Below, piece after piece: positions 26,677 through 35,387 of a stretch of 64,000 bases of DNA. Origin of the DNA: Curvibacter cyanobacteriorum (GTDB lineage Bacteria > Pseudomonadota > Gammaproteobacteria > Burkholderiales > Burkholderiaceae_C); NCBI RefSeq assembly GCF_028649475.1, contig NZ_JAQSIP010000002.1, positions 248,001 to 312,000 of the forward strand, given 5' to 3'. The number at the start of each line of letters is the position of its first letter. Within the stretch, counting starts at the first letter, position 1. A program made the position numbers and the translations under genes. Under the pieces are notes generated by a model. The model did not search any database. It had not been told where the DNA came from and saw only the letters and a list, made by a program, of their open reading frames with translations.

Positions 26677-27390
26677 ATGACCGAACCCATCCAGCGCCGC
26701 AAACTGTTCCAGGAAGTCCTGGACCGATTGATGGCGCGCATCCGGTCGGGCGACATCCCGCCGGGGGCGCAGTTGCCGTCGGAGCGCGAGTTGATGGAGG
26801 TTTATGGGGTGGGGCGACCGGCGGTGCGTGAAGCGCTGCAGGCGCTGGAGCGGTCGGGCATCGTCGAGATCGCCCATGGCGAGCGGGCCCGGGTGGTGGT
26901 GCCCACGGCCGACCGCCTGATGGCCCAGATCGCCGGGGGCGCCATGCACCTGCTGCGCAGCCAGCCCGACACGCTCGAGCACCTCAAGGACGCACGCCTG
27001 TTCCTGGAAACCGGCATGGCGCGCCTGGCCGCCGAGCGCGCCACCGAGGCGGACGTGGCGCGCCTGCGCCAGGCCGTGGCGCGGCACCGCGCGTCCTTGA
27101 ACGACCTCGAAAAGTTCATCGAACTGGACATGGTGTTCCACCGCGAGTTGGCCACCCTCAGTGGCAACCCGATCTTCCCGGCCATCGTTGAAGCCCTGTT
27201 CCGCTGGGCCAGCGAGTACCACCAGGACATGGTGCGCGCCCCGGGCGTGGAGGCGCTGACCTTCTCCGAACACGAGCGCATCGTGGACGCGGTGGCGCAG
27301 CACCAGCCAGAGGCCGCGGTCGAGGCCATGCGCGCCCACCTGACGCGGGCCAGCCAGCTCTACAAGACGTCTTCAAACCAGCCAGGCTGA
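26677..27390 (+). CDS. GntR/FadR-type transcriptional regulator of the apionate operon
   Basis: 237 aa from ATG 26677. The winged helix is at about 10-75 (IRSGDIPPGAQLPSERELMEVYGVGRPAVREALQALERSGIV). The all-helical FCD domain (about 95-225) carries metal/effector ligands in FIELDMVFHREL, the H in SEHERIVDAV and the H in MRAHLTRA. It is divergent from apnO with an operator-like palindrome between, so it likely represses apnO-oiaX-oiaK and itself. Confidence 0.9.
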   Translation: MTEPIQRRKLFQEVLDRLMARIRSGDIPPGAQLPSERELMEVYGVGRPAVREALQALERSGIVEIAHGERARVVVPTADRLMAQIAGGAMHLLRSQPDTLEHLKDARLFLETGMARLAAERATEADVARLRQAVARHRASLNDLEKFIELDMVFHRELATLSGNPIFPAIVEALFRWASEYHQDMVRAPGVEALTFSEHERIVDAVAQHQPEAAVEAMRAHLTRASQLYKTSSNQPG

Positions 27391-27493
27391 GGGCGTTGAG
27401 GTGGACTTGGGCGGGACGCTGGTCGGTGCTTGGCGTGGGGCCTGGGCCCTGGGGCCGGTCGCGGGCCGCGCAGGCCGCGGCGATGAGGGGGTG

Positions 27494-27567
<74 letters not shown>

Positions 27568-27825
27568 CCAAATTCAAAATCCAGTATGCCAGCCGCCGGC
27601 TGCGGCGCAAGCGGTGCAGCCGCTGCCCTGTCGCCCAATGGGTCGAGCGCTGCGCCGGGCTGGCCATCCAGGGCATCGGGCAGGTTTGGCCTGCGCGCTG
27701 GAAAGCCTTTGATTATGCCCCAAGCCACCCCGACCGTGGCCCGACGCGAGTGCCCGTCGGTGGGGTACCGCCGGGGTGTGGCACCGGGGTGTGGCACCGG
27801 GCCGGCCTGGTGGCTGGGGCGCTGT

Positions 27826-28518
27826 TCAGCGGGCCTGGTATTGCGTGGCGCCGAACAGCACGTCGCGGGCCTGGTCGTCGGTGATGGGTTTGCGCAGATC
27901 GGCCAGCACCGTGCACCCTTTTTGCACGGCCGGTCGCTCACTGAGGCGGTCAAACCAGGCCTTGAGGTGGGGGTGGTCGTTCCAGTCGATGCCCTGGTTC
28001 TGCCAGCTGCGCAGCCAGGGGTAGATGGCGATGTCGGCGATGCTGTAGTGCGGGCCCGCGATGTACGGCTGTTGTGCGACCTGGCGGTCCATCACGCTGT
28101 AGAGGCGCTTGGCCTCGTTGCTGTAGCGTTGGATCGCGTAGTCGATCTTCTCGGGGGCATAGAGGCGGAAGTGGTGGGCCTGGCCCAGCATCGGGCCCAC
28201 ACCGCCCATCTGGAACATCAGCCATTGCATGACCTGCCAGCGATCGCGCTCGCCCGGGGGCATGAAGCGCCCGGTCTTCTGCGCCAGATACAGCAAAATA
28301 GCACCGGACTCAAAGACCGAGATGGGCTGGCCATCCGGGCCATTGGGGTCGACCAAGGCGGGGATCTTGTTGTTGGGGCTGATGCTCAGGAACTCGGGCT
28401 TGAACTGGTCGCCTTGCCCGATGTTGACCGGCACGGCCTCGTAGGGGAGGCCACATTCCTCCAGCATGATGTGAATTTTGTGCCCGTTGGGGGTGGGCCA
28501 GGAATAGACCTTGATCAT
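27826..28518 (-). CDS. Glutathione S-transferase family protein (YfcG-like)
   Basis: 230 aa from ATG 28518. The thioredoxin-like N-domain begins MIKVYSWPTPNGHKIHIMLEECGLPYE, and NKIPALVDPNGPDG and SVFESGAILLYLAQKTG supply the cis-Pro and gamma-glutamyl-binding ES. The helical C-domain has AGPHYSIADIAIYPWLRSW. The TPNG signature at the active site and the length match the nu class (YfcG/YghU), often disulfide-bond reductases. Single gene. Confidence 0.9.
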   Translation of the reverse strand: MIKVYSWPTPNGHKIHIMLEECGLPYEAVPVNIGQGDQFKPEFLSISPNNKIPALVDPNGPDGQPISVFESGAILLYLAQKTGRFMPPGERDRWQVMQWLMFQMGGVGPMLGQAHHFRLYAPEKIDYAIQRYSNEAKRLYSVMDRQVAQQPYIAGPHYSIADIAIYPWLRSWQNQGIDWNDHPHLKAWFDRLSERPAVQKGCTVLADLRKPITDDQARDVLFGATQYQAR

Positions 28519-28576
28519 CCCGTTGCTCCTTGTGAAAGACCGACAAAAGTTCGACTGTAGGTGAAGTCTCTCTGTG

Positions 28577-29221
28577 ATGTTTGCGCGCCTCAAAAAGCTG
28601 TTTCAGCCCGACCACTCGGCCGCCCTTGCGGCCTGGGCCCAACGCGAGTCCCTGGGTTTCGAGCGGGTGCCGGCGGGTGACCGCCTGGTCTGGACAGGCC
28701 AGTGGGCCGGGCACCCGCTCCGCATGGAGAGTGCGCCCCCGCAGCGCGAGTACATGCGCGGCCACGAACTGCGCCTGCGCCTCGATCTGGGGTTGTCGGA
28801 CCAGTGGTCGCTGATGGTGCTGAACCGAAGCCTCAAGCAACACCTGGAGCAGGCCGCCTACAGCGGCTACACCGACCCGGTGCAGACCACCGCCCGCCTC
28901 AAGTTGACCGAAGAGATGCGGTGGCTGTCGATGTTTGGTGAGGTGGGCTGGACCCGCATGAGCCCTGATTTCTGGACCCGCTTCGTGGTGCTGGCCGAGC
29001 GCCGTGAGGACGCCCAGGCCTGGCTGGACGACACGCTGGTGCACGCCCTGATGGGTCTGCCCGCGGCCGATGACGGCCAGCAGATTCCCTTGATCATGAT
29101 GTTGACGCGGGGGCGCTTGTACCTGCGCACGCAGCACGACCGAGGCGATACGCTGAAGCTGGACCTGTTCCTGGCCTTGGCGCAGACGGCCGCCCAGAGT
29201 GCCTGCCGCATGCCGCCCTGA
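28577..29221 (+). CDS. Conserved hypothetical cytosolic protein
   Basis: 214 aa from ATG 28577. A GTG directly before it is possible. No signal peptide or membrane segment. Mixed alpha/beta with many charged residues, for example ELRLRLDLGLSDQWSLMVLNRSLKQHLEQ and TRFVVLAERREDAQAWLDDTLVHALM. I do not recognise a family. It starts 58 bases from the divergent GST gene and ends at a strong hairpin. Confidence 0.7.
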   Translation: MFARLKKLFQPDHSAALAAWAQRESLGFERVPAGDRLVWTGQWAGHPLRMESAPPQREYMRGHELRLRLDLGLSDQWSLMVLNRSLKQHLEQAAYSGYTDPVQTTARLKLTEEMRWLSMFGEVGWTRMSPDFWTRFVVLAERREDAQAWLDDTLVHALMGLPAADDGQQIPLIMMLTRGRLYLRTQHDRGDTLKLDLFLALAQTAAQSACRMPP

Positions 29222-29232
29222 CCCCCCAAGAC

Positions 29233-29259
29233 GCGCGGGGCCACGTTGTGGCCCCGCGC
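29233..29259. terminator. Strong 12-bp hairpin between convergent genes
   Basis: GCGCGGGGCCAC and GTGGCCCCGCGC are perfect inverted repeats with loop GTT. It lies between the end of the gene at 28577-29221 and the end of the acyl-CoA dehydrogenase. It has no U-run, so its terminator role is probable but unproven. Confidence 0.55.
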
Positions 29260-29311
29260 TGGAAGGGGTGGCCTGAACCCGCGGCCAGGGCCATGGGCCG
29301 ATGCCGGGGCC

Positions 29312-30586
29312 TCAGCAGCCGCGTGTGATGGGCATCTCGACTTCGACCGGGCGGGGCGCGTACTTGCCCAGCTCCAGCTTGGCGATGGCGTTGCGGTGCA
29401 CTTCGTCCGGGCCGTCCGCAAAACGCAGGGTGCGTGCATGGGCGTAAGCCGAGGCCAGCGGGAAGTCGTCGCACATGCCGCCGCCGCCGTGCACTTGCAT
29501 GGCCCAGTCAATGACCTGGCAGGCCATGCTCGGGGCCACCACCTTGATCATGGCGATCTCGGTCTTGGCGACCTTGTTGCCGGCCACGTCCATCATCCAG
29601 GCGGCCTTGAGGGTCAGCAGGCGGGCCATGTCGATCTTGCAGCGGGCTTCGGCGATGCGCTCTTGCGTCACGGTTTGCTGGGCCACGGTCTTGCCGAAGG
29701 CGGTGCGCGCGCTGGCGCGGCGGCACATCAGTTCAAGGGCACGTTCGGCCAGGCCGATCAGGCGCATGCAGTGGTGGATGCGGCCCGGGCCGAGGCGGCC
29801 CTGGGCGATCTCGAAGCCACGGCCTTCGCCGAGCAGGATGTTGGAGGCCGGCACGCGCACGTTCTCGAAGGTCATCTCCACGTGGCCGTGCGGGGCGTCG
29901 TCGTAGCCCATCACATTGAGGGGGCGAATGATGTTGATGCCCTTGGTGTCGGCGGGCACCAGCACCATGCTTTGCTGCGAGTGGCGCGGGGCGTCCGGGT
30001 CGGTCTTGCCCATGGTGATGTAGACCGCGCAGCGCGGGTCGGCGGCGCCCGAGATCCACCACTTGCGGCCATTGATGACGTATTCGTCACCGTGGCGTTC
30101 GATGCGGGTTTCGATGTTGGTGGCGTCGCTGGAGGCGACGTCGGGCTCGGTCATGGCGAAGGCCGAGCGGATCTTGCCTTCGAGCAGCGGCTTGAGCCAG
30201 CGTTCGCGGTTCTCGGGCGAGCCGTAGCGCGCGATGGTCTCCATGTTGCCGGTGTCGGGGGCCGAGCAGTTGAACACCTCGCTCGACCAGGGCACGGCGC
30301 CCATGATCTCGGCCAGCGGGGCGTACTCCTGGTTGGTCAGGCCCGCGCCTTCGTAGCCCGAAGCGGCCGCGCTGTCGACGGGCAGGAACAGGTTCCACAA
30401 GCCGGCTGCCTGGGCCTTGGGTTTGAGGTTCTCAATGGTTTGCAGGGCCGACCAGCGCTTGCCCGCCGCCGTGTTGGCCGCCAACTCGGCCTTGTAGGCG
30501 TCTTCGGACGGGTAGATGTAGTCGGCCATGAACTGCTTCAGCCGGGCCTGGAGGTCTTTTGTTTTGGGGGAGTAATCAAAGTCCAT
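29312..30586 (-). CDS. Acyl-CoA dehydrogenase (ACAD11-like)
   Basis: 424 aa with all three domains. The helical N-domain is followed by the FAD/substrate beta domain ([36 protein letters not shown]). The C-terminal four-helix bundle ends [15 protein letters not shown] and [19 protein letters not shown]. An AGGAGA ribosome-binding site precedes ATG 30586. Together with the phosphotransferase gene 72 bases upstream it corresponds to the two halves of eukaryotic ACAD10/11, which process 4-hydroxyacyl-CoAs by phosphorylation and elimination. That role is inferred from the pairing. Confidence 0.92.
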   Translation of the reverse strand: MDFDYSPKTKDLQARLKQFMADYIYPSEDAYKAELAANTAAGKRWSALQTIENLKPKAQAAGLWNLFLPVDSAAASGYEGAGLTNQEYAPLAEIMGAVPWSSEVFNCSAPDTGNMETIARYGSPENRERWLKPLLEGKIRSAFAMTEPDVASSDATNIETRIERHGDEYVINGRKWWISGAADPRCAVYITMGKTDPDAPRHSQQSMVLVPADTKGINIIRPLNVMGYDDAPHGHVEMTFENVRVPASNILLGEGRGFEIAQGRLGPGRIHHCMRLIGLAERALELMCRRASARTAFGKTVAQQTVTQERIAEARCKIDMARLLTLKAAWMMDVAGNKVAKTEIAMIKVVAPSMACQVIDWAMQVHGGGGMCDDFPLASAYAHARTLRFADGPDEVHRNAIAKLELGKYAPRPVEVEMPITRGC

Positions 30587-30658
30587 GTGCTTCTCCTGTT
30601 GGATGGATGGGGCGCTGAGGCGGTTGCTTCTGGTGGTGAAATCGGGCGGAGGGCGGCC

Positions 30659-31750
30659 TCAGGCGCCGGCGCGCTGGGCAAACTGCCAGGCCATGGCCGC
30701 CAACGGGCGGGCCCCGGCGGCCGAGCTGACCGCCTGGGCGCTGGAGGCCGTGCCGGCCTCCACCCGCTTGGCGATGCCCTGCAGGATCGCGGCGAGGCGG
30801 AACAGGTTGTAGGCCAGGTAGAAGTTCCAGTCGGCGCGCAGGGCCTCGGGGGTGCTGAGGCCGGTGCGTTCGCAGTACAGGCGGATGTACTCGTCCTCGC
30901 TCGGGATGCCGAGGCTTTCAATGTCCAGGCCCCCAATGCCGCGGAACGAACCCTGCGGGATGTGCCAGGCCATGCAGTGGTAGCTGAAGTCGGCCAGTGG
31001 GTGGCCCAGGGTGGACAGCTCCCAGTCCAGCACGGCCAGCACGCGCGGCTCGGTAGGGTGCAGCATCAGGTTGTCGAGGCGGTAGTCGCCGTGCACGATG
31101 GACACCATGCGCTCGTCGCGGGCCGCGGCCGGGATGTTGGCCGGCAGCCAGGCCATCAGCTGGTCCATCTCGGGAATGGGCTGGGTGATCGAGGCCACGT
31201 ACTGCTTGCTCCAGCGGCCAATCTGGCGCTCGAAGTAATTGCCCGGCTTGCCATACTGGGCCAGGCCGCGGTCGGCAAACTTGACCGTGTGCAGCGCCGC
31301 GATGACACGGTTCATTTCCAGGTAGATGTCGCGCCGCTGGGCCGGCGTCATGCCCGGCAGCGACTGGTCCCACAGCACGCGGCCGTCGACGAATTCCATC
31401 ACATAGAAGGCGCGCCCGATGACGGACTCGTCCTCACACAGGCAGTGCATCTGGGCCACCGGCACTTCGGTGCCGGCCAGGCCGGTCATGACCGCGAACT
31501 CGCGCTCGATGGCATGCGCCGAGGGCAGCAGCTTGGCCACCGGGCCCGGCTTGGCCCGCATCACATAGGCGCGGTTCGGGGTGATGAGCTTGTAGGTCGG
31601 GTTGGACTGGCCCCCTTTGAACATCTCCACGCTCAAGGGCCCGGCAAAGCCGGGCAGGTGGCTGCTCAGCCAGCGGGACAACGCATCAACGTCGATGGCG
31701 TGTTGCTCGGACACCGCGCGGGTGCCGACAAAGTGATCGAATTGGCTCAT
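30659..31750 (-). CDS. APH-family phosphotransferase, ACAD10/11 kinase-domain type
   Basis: 363 aa aminoglycoside-phosphotransferase fold. It contains FKGGQSNPTYKLIT (nucleotide loop), MRAKP, the catalytic loop MVSIVHGDYRLDNLML (HGDxxxxN), and AVLDWELSTLGHPLADFSY (DWE metal-binding motif). Homologues fused to acyl-CoA dehydrogenases phosphorylate 4-hydroxyacyl-CoA. The gene sits between the regulator at 31795 and the acyl-CoA dehydrogenase, all leftward with short gaps. Confidence 0.9.
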   Translation of the reverse strand: MSQFDHFVGTRAVSEQHAIDVDALSRWLSSHLPGFAGPLSVEMFKGGQSNPTYKLITPNRAYVMRAKPGPVAKLLPSAHAIEREFAVMTGLAGTEVPVAQMHCLCEDESVIGRAFYVMEFVDGRVLWDQSLPGMTPAQRRDIYLEMNRVIAALHTVKFADRGLAQYGKPGNYFERQIGRWSKQYVASITQPIPEMDQLMAWLPANIPAAARDERMVSIVHGDYRLDNLMLHPTEPRVLAVLDWELSTLGHPLADFSYHCMAWHIPQGSFRGIGGLDIESLGIPSEDEYIRLYCERTGLSTPEALRADWNFYLAYNLFRLAAILQGIAKRVEAGTASSAQAVSSAAGARPLAAMAWQFAQRAGA

Positions 31751-31794
31751 GGGCTTTGTCTCTGTGGTTCTTGTAGGGGGCAGTCAGGGTGGGG

Positions 31795-32514
31795 CTAGAC
31801 GTCGCTCTCGGCGATGCGCATCAGCGCATCGCGGTCGCGCACGATCAAGCCCCCGGGTTCGATGCGGATGGCTTCCTCGCGCTCCATGGCCTTGAGCTCC
31901 TGGTTCACGCGCTGGCGCGAGGCTCCCAGCAGCTGAGCCAGTTCTTCTTGGGCCAGGTGCAGGCTGATGCGCATCTCGCGCCCATCCGACAGGCTGGGCA
32001 CGCCGTAGCTGCGCACCAGGTGCACCAGCTGTTTGGCGAGCCGCGCCCGCAGGGGCAGGGTGTTGAGGTCTTCCACCAGGCCGAACAGCTGCCGGATGCG
32101 CCGCGCGTGCAGGCGCAGCATGGCTTCGTACAGTTCGACGTGGGTGGCCAGGATCTTCTTGAAATCGGCCTTGGCAACACACAGGATGGTGGTGTCGCCA
32201 TGCGCGTAGGCATCGTGGGTACGCCGGTCCCCGTCGAAGATCGCCACATCGCCAAACCAGATGCCCGGCTCGACATAGGTCAGCGTGATCTGCTTGCCCG
32301 AGATGGAGGTCGAGCTCACCCGCACCGCGCCCTTGGCGCAGGCGATCCACTCTTCGGGTGGATCGCCGCGGGCCGCGATCAGCTCGCCATCGCGGTAACG
32401 CTTGACGTAGGCGCATCGGAGTATGTCGTGCCTGAGTGAGGGTGAAAGGGATGAAAACCAGCGACCTGAGTTGATCGCTTCACGTTCTTCGATATTAAGA
32501 ATCGGGTCGTCCAT
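31795..32514 (-). CDS. Crp/Fnr family transcriptional regulator
   Basis: 239 aa from ATG 32514 (the longer frame is Pro-rich junk). The cyclic-nucleotide-binding-like beta barrel is at about 25-130 (YRDGELIAARGDPPEEWIACAKGAVRVSS, PGIWFGDVAIFDGDRRTHDAYA). A dimer helix and an HTH_Crp domain follow, with recognition region AQEELAQLLGASRQRVNQELKAMEREEAI. No Fnr-type cysteines, so not an iron-sulfur oxygen sensor. Probably controls the downstream phosphotransferase/dehydrogenase operon. Confidence 0.9.
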   Translation of the reverse strand: MDDPILNIEEREAINSGRWFSSLSPSLRHDILRCAYVKRYRDGELIAARGDPPEEWIACAKGAVRVSSTSISGKQITLTYVEPGIWFGDVAIFDGDRRTHDAYAHGDTTILCVAKADFKKILATHVELYEAMLRLHARRIRQLFGLVEDLNTLPLRARLAKQLVHLVRSYGVPSLSDGREMRISLHLAQEELAQLLGASRQRVNQELKAMEREEAIRIEPGGLIVRDRDALMRIAESDV

Positions 32515-33015
32515 GGCCTGTCTTTTCCGTGACTGAAAACAGGTCCATTGTCGCGTCTGGGACCGGCGTCTTTCCGCGGCTTTGTCGCCTGCGTGTCTGA
32601 GTGGTTGCGGCAGGGAAAGCGGCCTCCAGACCCTGGAGGCGCCCGCGGGGTTCAGGGCCTGTGGGGCGGCCTGGGGGCTGAGGACTAATGGCCGTGGTCG
32701 GCTGGGCCGCGGGGGGCGTTGGGGTTGGAAGCAGGGGCGAAGGTTCGACGGCGTGCTGGGCCCGGTTGAGCGGGGCGGGCCGGTGGGGCGCTGCCGCACT
32801 GTGCACTCCGCATTCAGTGCTCAGTGCTCAGTGCTCAGTGCTTGGGTGCTTGGGTGCTTGGGTGCTTCGGTGCTTGGGGGGACCGGGCCCCGATGCACCC
32901 AGGGGCGCTCAGAGGGCCTCGGCTCCGTGCGGCCGGCTGTGGGGGCGCGCCGGGGCGGTGCGCTCGGGCTTGAGGCGCGCCGGGCCGGTGTGCGCTGCGC
33001 CGAGGCCCGCTGGGT
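32515..33015. other. 501-base intergenic region with a tandem repeat
   Basis: No supportable gene. It holds the presumed promoter of the Crp-family gene at its left end and a short-unit tandem repeat at 32815-32874. The rest is GC-rich low-complexity sequence. Confidence 0.55.
32815..32874. repeat. Compound tandem repeat sharing GTGCT
   Basis: Four copies of CAGTGCT (32815-32842) run directly into three copies of TGGGTGCT and one TCGGTGCT (32843-32874). All units share GTGCT. Likely variable in copy number between strains. Confidence 0.9.
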
Positions 33016-33792
33016 TCAGTAGCGCGGTGTCGTCTTGTCGAGGAAGGCCGCGATGCCGATGCCTGCGTTGGCGTGGTGCAGGTTGCGCACAAAGTGGTCG
33101 CGCTCGGCCGCCAGGTGCTGGGTCAGCGACTGGCCTGGGGCGTCGTTGACCAGTTCCTTGATGCTGGCCAGGGCATTGGGTGCCCGGGCGTTGAGCTGCT
33201 CGGCCAGCTTCAGCGCTTCGGCCAGGGCTTGGCCTGGTTCGCACACGCGGTTGACCAGGCCATGTTGCTGCAGGGCCTCGGCCCCGATGCGGCTGCCACA
33301 CATCAGCAACTCATTGACCAGCGCACGCGGCAAGGCGCGCGCCAGGCTCCAGCTGCCACCGCCGTCGGGCGACAGCGCGATGTTGCTGTAGGCCATGACG
33401 AACTGCGCATCGCGCGCCGCGGTCACAAAGTCGCAGGCCAGCGCGAGCGAGAAGCCCGCGCCGGCCGCGGGCCCTTCGACCGCCGCGATCACCGGCTTGG
33501 GGAACACGCGGATCGACTCGATCCAGCTGTGCAGGCCTTCGATGCTGTCAGCTTGCACCTGGGGTGGGCGTTCGCGGTTGGCCTGCAGGCGGCGCAGGTT
33601 GCCGCCAGCACAGAACCACGGGCCTTCGCCGGTGATGACCACCGAGCGCACCTCGGCGCTGCTCTCGGCCACGTTCAAGGCCTCGATGCCGGCGGCGTAC
33701 ATCTCCGGCCCCAGGGCGTTGCGGAACTCGGGGTTGCTGAGGGTCAGTACCAGGGTCTGGCCCTGGCTGTGGCTTTTGAGTTCAGCGCTCAT
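33016..33792 (-). CDS. Enoyl-CoA hydratase/isomerase family protein
   Basis: 258 aa crotonase. The oxyanion-hole segments are GEGPWFCAGGNLRRL and EGPAAGAGFSLALACDF. The position of the second usual Glu is ALSPDGGGSWSLARALP, where DGG replaces the typical E, as in PaaG-type and oxepin-CoA hydrolase-like members. It ends four bases after the 3-hydroxyacyl-CoA dehydrogenase stop and is co-transcribed with it, giving consecutive beta-oxidation or phenylacetate-type steps. Confidence 0.9.
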   Translation of the reverse strand: MSAELKSHSQGQTLVLTLSNPEFRNALGPEMYAAGIEALNVAESSAEVRSVVITGEGPWFCAGGNLRRLQANRERPPQVQADSIEGLHSWIESIRVFPKPVIAAVEGPAAGAGFSLALACDFVTAARDAQFVMAYSNIALSPDGGGSWSLARALPRALVNELLMCGSRIGAEALQQHGLVNRVCEPGQALAEALKLAEQLNARAPNALASIKELVNDAPGQSLTQHLAAERDHFVRNLHHANAGIGIAAFLDKTTPRY

Positions 33793-33796
33793 GGGC

Positions 33797-35317
33797 TCAG
33801 CTTTCCTCGTGCTTCAGGCTCAGGCCAATGGCGCCCCGGCGGCGCAGCCAGGGGCTGGGGCGGTAACGCTGGTCGCCGTACACCGTCTGCATGTTGAACA
33901 GCACTTCGAGCACATTGGTCGGGCCGTAGCGGTCCCCCATGCTCAGCGGGCCCATCGGGTAACCCAGGCCCAGCGTGACCGCCAGTTCGAGGTCGCTGGG
34001 GCTGCAGATGCCCTGCTGGCAGATGTCGGTGGCGATGTTGATGATGGTGCCCACCACGCGCTGGGTGACAAAGCCCCCGCTGTCGCGGATCACACTGACG
34101 GCCTTGCCGTCGCGGGCGAACAGCGCGTGCGCGGCATCGCGCATGTCATCGCGGGTGGCGGGGTTGGTGGCCAGCACGCGGCGGCGGGTGCTGGCGTCGT
34201 CCACCAGCAGGTCGATGCCCACCGTGCGGCTGGGGTCCAGTCGCTCGACCACGGCCACCGTGGTCACATCAAAGCCCAGCGGCGCGACCAGGGTCAGGGC
34301 CTGGGGAGAGGGGGCTGTGCCGGTTTCAATGGTGGCGCCCAGGTCTTTGAGCAGTTGGTACAGCTCGGCGCGGCGTGCGGCGCGGCTCGACACCCAGACC
34401 GGCGGCATCTCGGCCACTTGAGGCACGGGCGGTTCGGCGGGCTGTTGGGCCTGACCGTTTTCATAGGTGTAGAAGCCTCGCTGCGTCTTGCGACCCAGCA
34501 GCCCCCCGCTGAGCCGCTGGGCGGTGATCACGCTGGGGCGGTAACGGGCTTCCTCGTGGTACTGGTGGTAGATCGATTCCATCACCGGGTGCGACACATC
34601 GAGACCGGTCAGGTCCAGCAGTTCGAAGGGCCCGAGCTTGAAACCCACCTGGTCCTTCAGAATGCGGTCAATGGTGGCGAAATCCGCCACGCCCTCGGAG
34701 ACGATGCGAAGCGCCTCGGTGCCGTAGCCCCGGCCCGCGTGGTTGACGATGAAGCCAGGGGTGTCTTGGGCGCGCACGGGGGTGTGGCCCATCTGGCGCG
34801 CATAGGCGATCAGGCCTTCGACCACCCAGGGCTGGGTCAGCAGGCCATCAATGACCTCCACCACCTTCATCAGCGGCACCGGGTTGAAGAAGTGGTAGCC
34901 CGCGACACGGTCGGGGTGGGCGCAGCCCGCGGCGATCGAGGTCACCGACAGCGAGGAGGTGTTGGTGGCCAGCACCGTGTTGGCGGGGACCACGGTTTCG
35001 AGTTGTTTGAACAGCGCCTTCTTGGCGTCGAGGTTCTCGACGATCGCTTCCACCACCAACTCGGCCGAGGACAGGTCTGAAACTTGCTCAGCCACTTTCA
35101 GGTGTTCGGCATAACCTTGCACCTGTTCGGCCGTCAGTCGCCCTTTGTCCGCCAATTTGCCCCACTGAGCGATGATCTCGGACCGCGCCAGCGCCGCTGC
35201 GCCGGGCTTGCTGTCGTACAGAAACACTTGGCTGCCCGCCTGGGCGGCCAGCTGTGCAATGCCCCGTCCCATGGCACCGGTGCCAACAATGGCCACGTTC
35301 TGATAAATTATTTTCAT
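33797..35317 (-). CDS. 3-hydroxyacyl-CoA dehydrogenase (PaaH-like)
   Basis: 506 aa from ATG 35317. NAD domain VAIVGTGAMGRGIAQLAAQAG, then LATNTSSLSVTSIA and the catalytic His in GYHFFNPVPLMKVVEVI. The first C-terminal domain has DTPGFIVNHAGRGYGTEALRI. A second 3HCDH domain follows a Pro/Ala linker (RDSGGFVTQRVVGTIINIA, LAVTLGLGYPMGPLSMGD). The two-domain layout and length match 3-hydroxyadipyl-CoA dehydrogenase-type enzymes. Heads the operon with the enoyl-CoA hydratase. Confidence 0.92.
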   Translation of the reverse strand: MKIIYQNVAIVGTGAMGRGIAQLAAQAGSQVFLYDSKPGAAALARSEIIAQWGKLADKGRLTAEQVQGYAEHLKVAEQVSDLSSAELVVEAIVENLDAKKALFKQLETVVPANTVLATNTSSLSVTSIAAGCAHPDRVAGYHFFNPVPLMKVVEVIDGLLTQPWVVEGLIAYARQMGHTPVRAQDTPGFIVNHAGRGYGTEALRIVSEGVADFATIDRILKDQVGFKLGPFELLDLTGLDVSHPVMESIYHQYHEEARYRPSVITAQRLSGGLLGRKTQRGFYTYENGQAQQPAEPPVPQVAEMPPVWVSSRAARRAELYQLLKDLGATIETGTAPSPQALTLVAPLGFDVTTVAVVERLDPSRTVGIDLLVDDASTRRRVLATNPATRDDMRDAAHALFARDGKAVSVIRDSGGFVTQRVVGTIINIATDICQQGICSPSDLELAVTLGLGYPMGPLSMGDRYGPTNVLEVLFNMQTVYGDQRYRPSPWLRRRGAIGLSLKHEES

Positions 35318-35387
35318 CTTTGAATTATCTCTTGGTTGGTGAATTGGGGTGTTGTGCCAAAATCTGCGATAAAGCAAACGATAAATT

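Noticed and set aside
32815-32874. CRISPR array
   Set aside because: Units of 7-8 bp without spacers; a simple tandem repeat and no cas genes in the window.
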